DNA of 64,000 nt from Myxococcota bacterium (GCA_022447545.1 JAKVBI010000002.1:81566-145565), one strand, 5' to 3'. Shown: positions 16,491 through 26,188, numbered from the stretch's first letter. Notes: a model not told the origin generated them from the letters alone. Made by a program: numbers and translations.

Positions 16491-17148
16491 GCAGGTCGTT
16501 GCTCCTGTGCGAAAGGTCGCACCCTCTCGCATCATTTTGGGGTGACCCGGCGGCCCCTTGTCGCTGTGATGTTCGTGACATTTGAGAGGAGCGTGCCGGA
16601 AACCGACCAATAGATCACATAAAGCCTGCGGTCGGTCTTTTCTAACTATACCTTCACGGCGTTCTGAGATCCACAACTTCTGCACCGCAAGATCCGTCCC
16701 CACCCGTTCCTGTTCAACAGTCGGAAGGAAACACGGAGCCTTGGGAAAGGAGGAATCTTGGACAGGTACCATAGTGCGGTACAGGGCTTGGAGCCATCGT
16801 GCACCCTTAAAGACTGGAGAATGACACCACTGCTCCCATTCGCGGAAACGCGCAGAAGACTGCTCTGAGCAAACGCAAGTCGTTTCCCCAACGGCCCCCG
16901 GGGCTCGGGCTGCGTGATCCCCGGTGGGCGTCGCGGATCGACCTGGTAACCCATCTGTTCGGTGGCGAATTCCCGATTCGGTGTCCCGGTTGGGTGGGTC
17001 GATTACGAAAAACTGCCATTTTCAGGGGTTTTCACGCGATGCCTGCACCCGAGGTGGTGACCTTCCCGGGCCGGGGCTGTAATCTACCGCGACCCCCCCC
17101 CGGAAGGCGGAGTCTGACAATCGAGATCGATTGAGGTGAGGACCAGGC
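16491..17148. other. 658-bp gene-poor region
   Basis: No convincing gene. The composition is less GC-rich than around it between about 16600 and 16760. ACCGACC (16602-16608) and GGTCGGT (16630-16636) form a 7-bp inverted repeat followed by CTTTTC, terminator-like on the plus strand although no plus-strand gene precedes it. AAAGGAGG (16746-16753) precedes a 36-codon frame from TTG 16758 to TGA 16868, a weak small-protein candidate. A run of nine C occurs near 17093-17101, just before the gene at 17149. Confidence 0.4.
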
Positions 17149-17367
17149 ATGGCGAAAAGGAGCAGAACCGCGGTACTCAAACGTCAACGTGAGGCCAGGA
17201 AAGCTGAGAAGCAGGCCATGAAGCGTGAAAAACGAGAGGTCCGCGAAGCAGAGCCGACCCGGAACGAGGCGGTGGCAACGGCTGACGATCTGGCAGGCTA
17301 CGGCTTTTCCGACGACGAGGATCCGTCGGCAGAAACCACCGATCCCCCACCGCCATGGCTCGTGTAG
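17149..17367 (+). CDS. Small charged hypothetical protein
   Basis: A 72-residue protein. The first 40 residues are almost all Lys, Arg, Glu and Ala (RQREARKAEKQAMKREKREV), predicting a long charged helix. The tail is acidic then proline-rich (DDEDPSAETTDPPPPWLV). Start ATG 17149 follows GAGGTGAGGA. No function is known; such tails and helices suggest an RNA- or protein-binding adaptor. It lies 62 bp before the NYN-domain gene on the same strand and may be its partner, which is an inference from position only. Confidence 0.6.
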   Translation: MAKRSRTAVLKRQREARKAEKQAMKREKREVREAEPTRNEAVATADDLAGYGFSDDEDPSAETTDPPPPWLV

Positions 17368-17429
17368 CGGGCGCCGGCAAATCCAGTCGCCCGATTCGAT
17401 TCAAGAAGCGCATCCCGGGGGATTGAAGG

Positions 17430-18188
17430 ATGGCCGACGAACCGCTGATTGCTGTCTTCTTCGACTACGAGAACGTGGCACTCGGCGTCGACGATACACG
17501 TCGTAAGCCCTTCAAGGTCGAACTAGTTCTGCGTCGCCTGCTAGAAAAAGGGCGCATCGTTTACAAGCGCGCTTATTGTGATTGGGGAAAATACCGATCC
17601 GCGGTACGGGAATTCCACCGCCTAGGGGTCGAGATGGTCGACATCCCCCAATCCAAGTCCAGCGGTAAGAACAGTGCCGACATCCGAATGGTGGTGGACG
17701 CCATGGATCTCAGCCAACAGAAAGAGCACATCGACATCTTTGCGCTCGTCAGCGGAGACAGCGACTTCTCCCCTCTGGCCAGCAAGCTCAAAGAGAACGA
17801 CAAGCGAGTTGTCGGGATCGGCGTCAAGAATTCGACTTCGGACCTGCTGATCGGCAGCTGTGATGAGTTCATCTACTACGACGACTTGATTCGCGGAGCC
17901 GAAGCACGAAAAAAACCCAAGAGCACCTCCAAGTCACCGAGCAGCGAGAACAGCGAGACCCTGGACCGGGTGGTCGAGATCGTGCGCTCCCTGGAACGCG
18001 ACTACGAGACCGTCTGGGGTTCCATGGTGAAGCAGACCATGCGCCGTGTGTTTCCGTCCTTCAACGAAGAGTCCCACGGCTACACCAGCTTTACCGATGC
18101 CCTGGAAGACGTCGCAAATAAGGGCCGTATTCAGCTCGAACTCGACGAACGGCGCGGAAACTACATCGTTCGATCGGTGCGCAAATAG
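17430..18188 (+). CDS. NYN-domain (LabA/DUF88) putative RNase with OST-HTH/LOTUS domain
   Basis: A 252-residue cytoplasmic protein. Residues 1-160 form a NYN (PIN-like) nuclease domain: acidic residues at D12 (FFDYENV), D84 (NSADIRMVVD), D110 and D112 (VSGDSDFSPLASKL) match the metal-binding set of the family, so ribonuclease activity is plausible. A Lys/Ser linker (about 163-178) leads to a C-terminal OST-HTH/LOTUS-like domain (about 178-250), which binds RNA in related proteins. It follows the small charged-protein gene. Targets are unknown; RNA turnover or defence are possible roles. Confidence 0.82.
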   Translation: MADEPLIAVFFDYENVALGVDDTRRKPFKVELVLRRLLEKGRIVYKRAYCDWGKYRSAVREFHRLGVEMVDIPQSKSSGKNSADIRMVVDAMDLSQQKEHIDIFALVSGDSDFSPLASKLKENDKRVVGIGVKNSTSDLLIGSCDEFIYYDDLIRGAEARKKPKSTSKSPSSENSETLDRVVEIVRSLERDYETVWGSMVKQTMRRVFPSFNEESHGYTSFTDALEDVANKGRIQLELDERRGNYIVRSVRK

Positions 18189-18197
18189 ACCCGAACT

Positions 18198-21140
18198 TCA
18201 GGCTCTGCGGCGACGAAGAAACCAGATCGACACTGCCGCGAACAGCAGGACCCCGATCATCCATCGACGATCCGGCGGAACCGGCTCCAGTCCCGGCGGG
18301 TCGAACCGCGCGTTGCCATCGACATCCACGTAGATCGGATTGGTGAACGCCCGCGGTACCGCTCCGGGAATGATGACCTCCGCGTAGGGTCCGGGGTGGT
18401 CGGCGCGCCAGGTTTCGGGATCGGCGTCGAGAGCCGCACCCACTTCGAGCGTGAGGATGCCGTCGGCCTCGAACTGGAGCGACACGCGGCGCTCGAGATC
18501 GACGGGACGTCCGGGTGTCGGGGGCAGATCCTCGTGCCACACGACCTCCCCGTTGAGCAACAGCCGGAGCTCGTCCACGGGAATCCAACTCGCACTGGCG
18601 ACACGGAACTGCACCTCGACGCCACCCCCAGGCGCCTTCAACAACTCGCCCATGGAAGCCCGGGGGCCAGAATCCATCCCCTGCCCCCCTCCGGGCGAAG
18701 TGGCTCGGGCGCCGAAGTCGGGAATCAGCGGTCCATTGCTGCCGAATAGGCGTCCCTCCACCACCGCCTCGTCGAAGGCGCTGGGGTCGCGACGAGCGTG
18801 GTCACGCTCGATTTCGATGTAGTTCCTCGGATAGGCGGCCACCTGGCTCGGACCGTGGGTGTCGGAGTTGGCAGTGCCCGTAATCCGAAACCCCTGGCGC
18901 AGCAAGCTGTACCAGTCCGCGCGAACGACCGGGTAGTTCGAACTCGTGGCACCGTTCATCACCTCCACAGCGTCGAAATCAATGGCTCGAGAGCCACCGG
19001 GGCGCGCGGTTTCGAGGAGTGCGGCATTCGGTGGAGCGTCTATGGGAAGTGTGGAGTCGAACGCCTCTCCCTGGGAGCCCAGGTGACTCAAGAAAGCCCC
19101 GACCTCCAGATCCTCCGCCCGTGAGGACCGGGGATGGTTGAGTTGAACGACGCGCACCGCGTACTGCTCGCGCAGCAGATCGTAGAGTTCCGGGAGGGTC
19201 AGGTTTTGACTCGGCGGCGCTCCCCGGCGGTGCTCGAGTGGCCGGTGCTCGACGGGCCAGGCGTTGTGGTGCCCCAGTGTCCACGGTGCTGCGGCACTGG
19301 GAGTCGAACTGGTCACCTCCACACCCCCGACCACGACGATCCGATCCTTCAGGTCGAGAGCCTCCAGGGCCGGGCGAAAATCACCGACGTGATCGTGGTC
19401 GGTGCTCACCAGGACATCCACATCCTCGGCCACGAAGCTGCGCAACCTGGAGAGGTTTGACGTCCCCGAGTCGTCACTCGCCTGGGCGTGTACGTGAAAA
19501 TCGGCGCTCGTGAACCCCGGGAGATCCACAGCGCGTCGCATCTCGAAGGAGGGCACGGATACGCTTTCTCCCGGTGTGGGAACTTGCACCTCCTCGACAT
19601 CGATCTCGTATTCGAGGCCACGCGTCGCCGTCAGCCGGTAGTGGCCGGGGGAAACCGGAACCTGCTTGGGGTCGTGGTCGTTGCCGAGAAAATGAATCTC
19701 GTTGATCTCGGTGCCGCTGGGGGGGCGTACCCCGCCGATGCGGAAGTCCAACAACTCGGGCTCGAAGATCGGGTCGGGGGTACCCTTCACGCCCGTGACG
19801 ATCACGCGCCCCGAGCCGCCATCGGCGAAGGGGGGGTCGAAGACCAACCAGCCCGTTTCCTCCAGTTCCTGATCGGGCACACGAGTCACACCGTCGGCTT
19901 CCACCTCCAGGGTCCGGGTTTCGCGATGAGGGGACCGGAACGTCAACGTGTAATCGCCCGGAGGGACGATCGCGGAGTAGTGGCCCGCCCGGTCTCCGCC
20001 GGCAATCGTCCGTATCTGGGTGATGGGGGCGCCGTCCCGGCGGTCGACCTGGATGGAGGTCGGCACGTCGGCCGGGAGGATCCGTCCCTCGATTCGCGTG
20101 GATCCGTCGGCGAAGCCGACCATGGGAAAGATCCGGTCTGTCGCTGACGCCACATCCGAGTGAGGTGTGATCAGCAGTCGGCGCTCGTAGTTCCACTCCG
20201 CTCCGGGAAGCAATTCGCTCCGCACCGCCCTCCAGAGTTCCCCGAACCCGATTTCCCGGCTCGCGGCGTCCGAAGCGAAGGCATTGACCAGGGTGACGTG
20301 GGAAGAATTCATACCGAACTGCACCCGGCCATCTGCGATGCGTGTGGGAGAAAACATCGCGTAGGCGACAGGGGGGTAGCCTCGCATGCCTGGAACCACC
20401 ACGTGGTCGAAGGGCACCAGGCTTGCGCCCAGATCGAACACACTGATGTCGGCCAGGCTCGGATGGTCGAACCCTTGAGAGAGTTCGGGCTGCTGCGTAT
20501 TGCCCTGCCAGACCCGCATGCTCCGTCCGCCCCGCATCCAGATGTCCGTATAGGCGAACACGCCCACGGGCTCGTCTCCGACATTGGCCAGTGTCGTTGT
20601 GATTCGAACGAATGGCTCCCCGGGTCTGACGAGATATTCAGTTCGGACCCGGATTCGCTGGGCGTTTTGCGCGTCCAGGGAACTGGAACCCAGCCACCCG
20701 ATGCGACCGCCGGTGTCCACCACCCCGACTCCCTGGGAGTTCGAAACCACCAGTCGGGCGAATGTACCGGCGGGATCCACCTCGGCCTCGATCCGATCGT
20801 AGTTGGGGAACATTCGGTCGCTGAGGTTGATCAACGTAAAGATGCGCGCGAACTGATCCTCCCCCTGGCGATCGATGAGACCCGCGTCCACGATGCTGCC
20901 ACCGTGGTTCTGCTTGGCGTGGGAACGCGAAGGGTCGTCGACCACGATCTCGATCAAGTCGTTGGCGAGATACCAGTCTCCTACACCTCCGATGGAGTCG
21001 GTCCCGCCGATCATGAGGTGCGGCGCATCGGCTTCGGTGATCTCTTGGGCCCTCAAAAAAGATGCCGCGTCGGATGCAAGAGATCCCGTCGCTCCGCCGA
21101 GCAGAAGCACTGTGACAACCGCGCCGAGTTTCAAACTCAT
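18198..21140 (-). CDS. Exported CehA/McbA-type PHP-domain metallohydrolase, C-terminally anchored
   Basis: A 980-residue protein. A signal peptide (MSLKLGAVVTVLLLGGATG, then SLASDA) is followed by about 500 residues of beta-rich sequence. The PHP phosphoesterase domain lies at about residues 540-760, with ligands in SADFHVHAQASDD (H-x-H), VSTDHDHVGD, QLNHPRSS and TANSDTHGPS. The end is one membrane helix (MIGVLLFAAVSIWFL) followed by RRRR, so the protein is probably held in a membrane or processed. ATG 21140 overlaps the stop of the SGNH gene (TGATG), showing translational coupling. The role may be phosphoester or carbohydrate hydrolysis at the envelope; the substrate is unknown. Confidence 0.75.
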   Translation of the reverse strand: MSLKLGAVVTVLLLGGATGSLASDAASFLRAQEITEADAPHLMIGGTDSIGGVGDWYLANDLIEIVVDDPSRSHAKQNHGGSIVDAGLIDRQGEDQFARIFTLINLSDRMFPNYDRIEAEVDPAGTFARLVVSNSQGVGVVDTGGRIGWLGSSSLDAQNAQRIRVRTEYLVRPGEPFVRITTTLANVGDEPVGVFAYTDIWMRGGRSMRVWQGNTQQPELSQGFDHPSLADISVFDLGASLVPFDHVVVPGMRGYPPVAYAMFSPTRIADGRVQFGMNSSHVTLVNAFASDAASREIGFGELWRAVRSELLPGAEWNYERRLLITPHSDVASATDRIFPMVGFADGSTRIEGRILPADVPTSIQVDRRDGAPITQIRTIAGGDRAGHYSAIVPPGDYTLTFRSPHRETRTLEVEADGVTRVPDQELEETGWLVFDPPFADGGSGRVIVTGVKGTPDPIFEPELLDFRIGGVRPPSGTEINEIHFLGNDHDPKQVPVSPGHYRLTATRGLEYEIDVEEVQVPTPGESVSVPSFEMRRAVDLPGFTSADFHVHAQASDDSGTSNLSRLRSFVAEDVDVLVSTDHDHVGDFRPALEALDLKDRIVVVGGVEVTSSTPSAAAPWTLGHHNAWPVEHRPLEHRRGAPPSQNLTLPELYDLLREQYAVRVVQLNHPRSSRAEDLEVGAFLSHLGSQGEAFDSTLPIDAPPNAALLETARPGGSRAIDFDAVEVMNGATSSNYPVVRADWYSLLRQGFRITGTANSDTHGPSQVAAYPRNYIEIERDHARRDPSAFDEAVVEGRLFGSNGPLIPDFGARATSPGGGQGMDSGPRASMGELLKAPGGGVEVQFRVASASWIPVDELRLLLNGEVVWHEDLPPTPGRPVDLERRVSLQFEADGILTLEVGAALDADPETWRADHPGPYAEVIIPGAVPRAFTNPIYVDVDGNARFDPPGLEPVPPDRRWMIGVLLFAAVSIWFLRRRRA

Positions 21141-22924
21141 CAACCTTCCCGTGCCATTGGTGAGATGATCGGACCCTGGCCGGCCCGTTCCGGCATCGGC
21201 AGCGACTGGACCTGCTTGCGCCATCCCGCCAACGGAACGCGAAGCTCCACGCCATCCTTGGTCTGAAGCACCAGCGTATAGCTTCCCTGCCGAGGAAGCG
21301 ATGCAAGGGACACAGTTGGCCCGCGGAGGGCCGCGATTTGAAGCAGACGGCCCTGAAGCGGGTGCAGCGAAAGGCCATCCCCCGAAGAAAGGCGGAGAAT
21401 GGGTTCGTCTGAAAGGTAGACGGTGGGCGACCCGCCCTTCTCGGCGTCGGGAGGAACCATTGCCAGCCTGAGCCACTGCTTATCCACGAATGCGATCTCG
21501 GGCACGGTGGCCACGGCCAGGGGCAGATTCGGGTGCAGGTGCCGAACCGTCCCCAACGCCTGCCGTCGCCCACCTGCGTCGCGATCCCTGCCCCATGCGA
21601 GTTCGAGATCCGCCCCGGGCGGAATTTCGAAGGGCAGGGAGAGAAAGGCTGCATCCACCAGACTCGCGCCGGGTTCGAGAAGTGCGAGAACAGAAACGAC
21701 CCCGCTGTCCCGGAAAGTGCCGAAGGATCCGATTCCACGGCCCTTCCAGTCGCGCGATGCCGTCACGAAAGCCCCGAGGGGCCTGCCCCCGAGCTCCACA
21801 GCCGCCTTCTCGTAATGATGAAGTGGCCGTGAGGTGGGAAGGTTCAGAGAGACAGACTCGTCACCCTCTCCGCTGGACACGAGCACGACGGCTTCCGGCC
21901 GCGCACCCGCCACCAACTGAGCGTAGAACTGGTCCGCCATCACCCCATTGCCCAGGGATGAAAGGTGACCGTTGGCCGATCGATAGGGGAAGCGGTGCTC
22001 GTCCCAGGCCACCGTCACCCAAAGATTCGGGAGATCGAGGCCACGAGCAAGTTCGACGATTTCGGACTGGGCGTGAGTCAAGAGCACCGGCATGCCTGCA
22101 GCGTCCATCTCGCGGAGCAGCAGACGGTAGGTCTCGTAGGCCTCTTCGGTCGAAGAGTCGTCTCGGTAATAGAAGGGATTTCGAAGCGTTCGACCCTCGG
22201 GCAGAAGAGCACGCAGAAACGCAGGGGGCTCACGGTCGTAGTACAGATAACGCCAGTCCGGAACGAACGCCCAGTAGTGTTCGAAACGTTCGTGATAGTC
22301 GGTGCCATCGACACCGACCAGGCGGACGGCCTCATCCTCCAACACATACCGCGCGTGAATGAAATAGGGAGAGAGTAGGTCCGTGTGATTGAAGGAAGTA
22401 TCGCGGTCGGGCCAGAAGCCCTGGGGACCGAGCAGCGTGTAGTCACACCCATAGCGATGCGCGAATGCCTTCCAGAGCATGAAGGCCTGGTGAAAGCCGT
22501 GCCAAGCACTGCCGAAATTGAGTACCTGGACGTTGAGAGCGCCGGATCGCCCAAAGCGTTGCCCGAGTTGGGTGGGGAAGTCCTGATTCGTCAGGACTTC
22601 ATCACCGTAGGTAAAGGAATCCCCGAACGCGCAAACGCGAAGGATGTCTTCCGACGGTGCCGGTTCGAAGTGGACGAAAGAACTCTCCCGGTGGGTGGAG
22701 AGCGCCCCCACCCGCCGCAGCAGGTCGGGATCCTCGGCTCCGACCCCGCCCAGATCGAGCTTCTCGGGACGGTCGGCGCCGCGGAGTTCAGCGACGAAGG
22801 GGCGATAGAAGAACACGTAATCCACCGCAATGACGAACACCACCAGCCAGAGGATGTATCCCGCCCCACGAACGACACTGGGGATCTGCCGTCGTCCACG
22901 GGGGCGCTCAAGCGGGGGATTCAT
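21140..22924 (-). CDS. SGNH/GDSL-like hydrolase, membrane-anchored
   Basis: A 594-residue protein with an N-terminal membrane helix at about residues 22-40 and an SGNH hydrolase domain. Block I is VCAFGDSFTYGDE with the nucleophile S103; NFGSAWHGF gives the Gly/Asn region; and SANGHLSSLGNGVMADQFYA gives the catalytic His near the end of the domain, as in GDSL esterases and acyltransferases. The C-terminal 240 residues are beta-rich without a match. It sits between the LptF-LptG gene (34 bp gap) and the PHP gene (1-bp overlap) on the same strand. A role in de-acylating or modifying an envelope glycan is likely, not proven. Confidence 0.72.
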   Translation of the reverse strand: MNPPLERPRGRRQIPSVVRGAGYILWLVVFVIAVDYVFFYRPFVAELRGADRPEKLDLGGVGAEDPDLLRRVGALSTHRESSFVHFEPAPSEDILRVCAFGDSFTYGDEVLTNQDFPTQLGQRFGRSGALNVQVLNFGSAWHGFHQAFMLWKAFAHRYGCDYTLLGPQGFWPDRDTSFNHTDLLSPYFIHARYVLEDEAVRLVGVDGTDYHERFEHYWAFVPDWRYLYYDREPPAFLRALLPEGRTLRNPFYYRDDSSTEEAYETYRLLLREMDAAGMPVLLTHAQSEIVELARGLDLPNLWVTVAWDEHRFPYRSANGHLSSLGNGVMADQFYAQLVAGARPEAVVLVSSGEGDESVSLNLPTSRPLHHYEKAAVELGGRPLGAFVTASRDWKGRGIGSFGTFRDSGVVSVLALLEPGASLVDAAFLSLPFEIPPGADLELAWGRDRDAGGRRQALGTVRHLHPNLPLAVATVPEIAFVDKQWLRLAMVPPDAEKGGSPTVYLSDEPILRLSSGDGLSLHPLQGRLLQIAALRGPTVSLASLPRQGSYTLVLQTKDGVELRVPLAGWRKQVQSLPMPERAGQGPIISPMAREG

Positions 22925-22958
22925 CCCCGGGCCACGCGTACGAGGTTGGCTCTGACCG

Positions 22959-25289
22959 TCACAAACGACGCCAGAGTCGATGACCGAAATAACCTCCGAT
23001 CAAACCCAGCACGGCCAGAGGCCCCCAGCCCCCCGCAACGGGCGGGATGGCCCTGCCGTGTCCAAGGGAGGCTCCCACACCCGTCAACAGGATGTAGCCC
23101 ACTCCAATGATTCCACTCGCCATGAGGGTCTGAGCGGGGCCAGGGAAGGGAGGCCCGCCCACCGCGTAGAACATCACCACCGCAGGCAGCACAATACAAG
23201 CCAAGACTCCTGCAAGCTTCACATGGTAATCGGTACGAAGAACCGACGCGTCGTACCCTGCGGACTCCACTGCCTCGGCTTCGACGCGCAGTTCGCCAGC
23301 GCTGTAGTGCATGGTGTCGACTTCCGCCGGCAGCGCCTCCCCAAGTCGAAGGTATTCCGGAGCTGGGACGACTCTGGGTGACCCCCCGAAGAGTTCGACA
23401 CGAGCTGGGTCGTGCAGGCGCCACTCACCGTGCCCGATGTGCCGTGCGCTCTGGGCATCCGTTCGGCTGATGGGAAGACCATCCTCCCCGAGTTCGTACA
23501 CCGTAACGAGATCGGCCTCGCCATCTTCCGGGTCGAAGAACGAGGCCTCGACCACTTGACCCTTGGATCGGAACCATTCTCCCTCGCCGCGGTTCTCCGT
23601 ATCTTCGCTGGGCAGATCCTTGATCTGCGTTCGCTTCAGCTCGTCGGCCAGTGCGTTGGTTCGCGGCACGATCACGTCGCTGAGTACGAAATAGAAGGGC
23701 GTGAATAGAACCGAAACGACGAGAACCGGCAGCAGGGCTCGCGGTGCCGGAATTCCACAAGCTCTCATCCCCACGAGTTCCCCTTCCACGGCGAGCAGGC
23801 TGGCGGTCAGTGCTGTCCCCACCAGAAGCGCCATGGGCACCGCCCGCGACGCCAGCAACCAGACCCGCGCTCCGTAGAAACGCAGGATTTCCGGGCCGGT
23901 GGCTCGGTGGCGTGCGAACCATTCCAGCCGCTCCATCACATCGATGAGCAGATACGCTGAAAAGATCACCGCGAAAGAAAGTGCGGCCATGGCCACGAAG
24001 CGACCGGCGACGTACCGCGGAAGCGCGTAGGGGACCAGGTGTTCCAGGGTCGGTCGCATGGCCCGTTCGGCTTCGCGGCGCCCGACCTGGGGGCGATCGA
24101 AGGACTGACCCAGGGACTTGGAGCGAAGGGCACGGACCAACAACCCACCGGCCAACACGAAGAGCACGCCATTGGGAAGCCACACACCCACCACGGCAGA
24201 AACTCGCCCCCCCTGGTACAGGCCCTCCCCCAGCTGAACGAGGCCGTAGTAGCCGATGGTCGCGAGCACACCGAGCACTCCCGATGCCGAGCGCGAGAAC
24301 TGGCTCCGGGACAAGAACAGGGGAACCGACAGGAAACCGAACACCAGGGTCGCCAAGGGAAGCGCAAAGCGTCGTTGCAGTTCGATCTCGGCGCGAGCAC
24401 CGCGGTCATCGCCCGTGGAAGCGAACCCTTTCGCCAGGCTTGAGAGTTCCCCCAAACTCAACCCCTGGAGTTCGTCCTTCGGCATGCTGACGACACCCGT
24501 CTCACGATCCGGAAGCCGGGTCGAGAGCCGATGAAATTGCACCTGTTTGGCGGAATGCCGGGCGGACAACAGCGATCGACCCGACTCCAGGGCGATCCCC
24601 AGAGAACCCGCCTCATCCCGGAAAATCTCGCCTTGGCCGGCGAAGACCGTCCCGCCCAGATCGGGAACCCAGAGCAGCACTCCTTCGAGCCGATCTCCCT
24701 CTGGGGAAACGGCACGTGCGTCGAGTCGGGTGTCCCCGAAGACGTTGACGACGCCGGCGCGAATCTGCGTCCAGGGCTGCTCTTCGGCAATCCGCTCGAA
24801 CTCTGAATCCACCGAACGGCTCGACCAGGGCGCCACCAGCAGAGACATCAACAAGGCCAGGAGGGTCATCACCGAAGCAAAAGCAACGACGGGCCAAACC
24901 AGGCGGGGTGCGGCCACCCCCGAGGCCTCCAGCACGAGGATCTCGCGATCGGCCCCCATACGGCCCAGACCCACCAACGCACCGACCAGGACCGCGAAGG
25001 GAAGCATCCGCGCAGCCAGGATCAGGGCCTCGTAGAACGCGATGCGCGCGACCACACCGCCGCCAATGCCCCGGTTGATCAGAAGCTCGGAAAAACCCAG
25101 CAGATCCTTGGTGAGAACGATGCCCGTGAGCCCCAGAAGAGCGATCAGAGCCGGTACGGATGCCTCACGGGCAACGTAGCGGTAAAGTGTGAGCTTCGGG
25201 CGCCGATGCTTGGGTCCAGGGGGAAGCGCTGGCCCTGCGGGTTTCTGCTCTTTGGGAGTTCGCTCGTCCAGGTTTCGCCCCTCCCCCAT
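22959..25289 (-). CDS. LptF-LptG fusion, LPS export ABC transporter permease
   Basis: A 776-residue membrane protein made of two YjgP/YjgQ permease units in one chain. Unit 1 (about residues 30-395) starts LTLYRYVAREASVPALIALL, and unit 2 (about 430-776) starts LPRYVAGRFVAMAALSFAVI. Each unit has paired membrane helices, a periplasmic beta-jellyroll region and two terminal helices. LptF and LptG are normally separate proteins of about 360 residues that form a heterodimer with the ATPase LptB to pull LPS from the inner membrane. Unit 1 looks like LptF and unit 2 like LptG by order only. ATG 25289 lacks a clear ribosome site. Nearby KdsA supports an LPS role. Confidence 0.8.
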   Translation of the reverse strand: MGEGRNLDERTPKEQKPAGPALPPGPKHRRPKLTLYRYVAREASVPALIALLGLTGIVLTKDLLGFSELLINRGIGGGVVARIAFYEALILAARMLPFAVLVGALVGLGRMGADREILVLEASGVAAPRLVWPVVAFASVMTLLALLMSLLVAPWSSRSVDSEFERIAEEQPWTQIRAGVVNVFGDTRLDARAVSPEGDRLEGVLLWVPDLGGTVFAGQGEIFRDEAGSLGIALESGRSLLSARHSAKQVQFHRLSTRLPDRETGVVSMPKDELQGLSLGELSSLAKGFASTGDDRGARAEIELQRRFALPLATLVFGFLSVPLFLSRSQFSRSASGVLGVLATIGYYGLVQLGEGLYQGGRVSAVVGVWLPNGVLFVLAGGLLVRALRSKSLGQSFDRPQVGRREAERAMRPTLEHLVPYALPRYVAGRFVAMAALSFAVIFSAYLLIDVMERLEWFARHRATGPEILRFYGARVWLLASRAVPMALLVGTALTASLLAVEGELVGMRACGIPAPRALLPVLVVSVLFTPFYFVLSDVIVPRTNALADELKRTQIKDLPSEDTENRGEGEWFRSKGQVVEASFFDPEDGEADLVTVYELGEDGLPISRTDAQSARHIGHGEWRLHDPARVELFGGSPRVVPAPEYLRLGEALPAEVDTMHYSAGELRVEAEAVESAGYDASVLRTDYHVKLAGVLACIVLPAVVMFYAVGGPPFPGPAQTLMASGIIGVGYILLTGVGASLGHGRAIPPVAGGWGPLAVLGLIGGYFGHRLWRRL

Positions 25290-25391
25290 CGGATCGCAAA
25301 GCGTAGGTCGCCCCACGGTTGAGTGGCAACTGGGATGGGGAAGCAACTGGCAGGGCCCAACACGTTCGGGCTCGATCGGCAGAGAGGTGGA

Positions 25392-26135
25392 ATGAGAGCC
25401 ATCGTCCTCAGCGCGGGGCAGGGAAAGCGCCTGCTGCCGCTCACAGAGAGCCGACCGAAGTGCCTGCTGCCCCTCGAGGACGGCGAACTGACCCTCCTCG
25501 AGTTGCAGCTCAGAACCCTGGCCGGCTGTGGAATCCGACAGGCCACGGTCATGGTGGGCTTCGGTGCGGATCAGGTGGAGGCGTTTCTCGACCGGACATC
25601 GATCCCGGGAATCGAAGTCGAGACGGTCTTCAATCCCTTCTACGCCGTGAGCGACAACCTGATCAGCTGCTGGCTAGCAGGCCCGGCCATGGCGGGCGAC
25701 TGCCTGCTCCTCAACGGCGACACCGTCTTCGAGCCGAGGGTGTTGGAACGGCTGCTCGAGGCCAACCACAGCATCAGCGTCACCATCGATCGCAAGACGC
25801 GATACGACGACGACGACATGAAGGTCACCCTCGAAGGCAATCGGCTCATCGCCATCGGCAAGCAGCTTCCGCACCCGCGCGTCCACGCAGAGTCCATCGG
25901 CCTGCTGGCCTTTCGGGGAGACGGTGCCGAAACCTTCCGAACGGCTGTGCAGAAGGCGGTCCGTCACGAGAGCGCTCTCCGCGCCTGGTACCTGTCGGTG
26001 GTGGACGAACTCTCTCGGCGCAGCCACATCCACGCCGTGGACATTCAGGGACTCTGGTGGCGCGAGGTCGACGACCGAGCGGACCTGGACGAACTCGTGG
26101 GCTGCATCCGAGACGGTCGAACCGCGGGCGCCTAG
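25392..26135 (+). CDS. Nucleotidyltransferase (LicC/phosphocholine cytidylyltransferase-like)
   Basis: A 247-residue sugar-nucleotidyltransferase-type protein. It starts with MRAIVLSAGQGKRLLPLT, the NTP-binding loop, followed by RPKCLLPL and the LNGDTVF metal segment. NPFYAVSDNLISCWLA resembles LicC-type cytidylyltransferases that activate phosphocholine or similar small alcohol phosphates. The start is the conserved MRAIVL at 25392 with AGAGGTGG just upstream. It is divergent from the LptF-LptG gene and convergent with KdsA. It could supply a CDP-activated headgroup to the phospholipid operon 8 kb away, or a sugar nucleotide for LPS; the substrate is open. Confidence 0.75.
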   Translation: MRAIVLSAGQGKRLLPLTESRPKCLLPLEDGELTLLELQLRTLAGCGIRQATVMVGFGADQVEAFLDRTSIPGIEVETVFNPFYAVSDNLISCWLAGPAMAGDCLLLNGDTVFEPRVLERLLEANHSISVTIDRKTRYDDDDMKVTLEGNRLIAIGKQLPHPRVHAESIGLLAFRGDGAETFRTAVQKAVRHESALRAWYLSVVDELSRRSHIHAVDIQGLWWREVDDRADLDELVGCIRDGRTAGA

Positions 26136-26188
26136 ACACCGACGCGGGTCACGACCCCTCAGAGGACGATCGCAGTCAGACGTCTCGA

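Noticed and set aside
16646-17019. Minus-strand frames of 70-102 codons in the gene-poor region
   Set aside because: No ribosome site, no motif and composition unlike the real genes around them.
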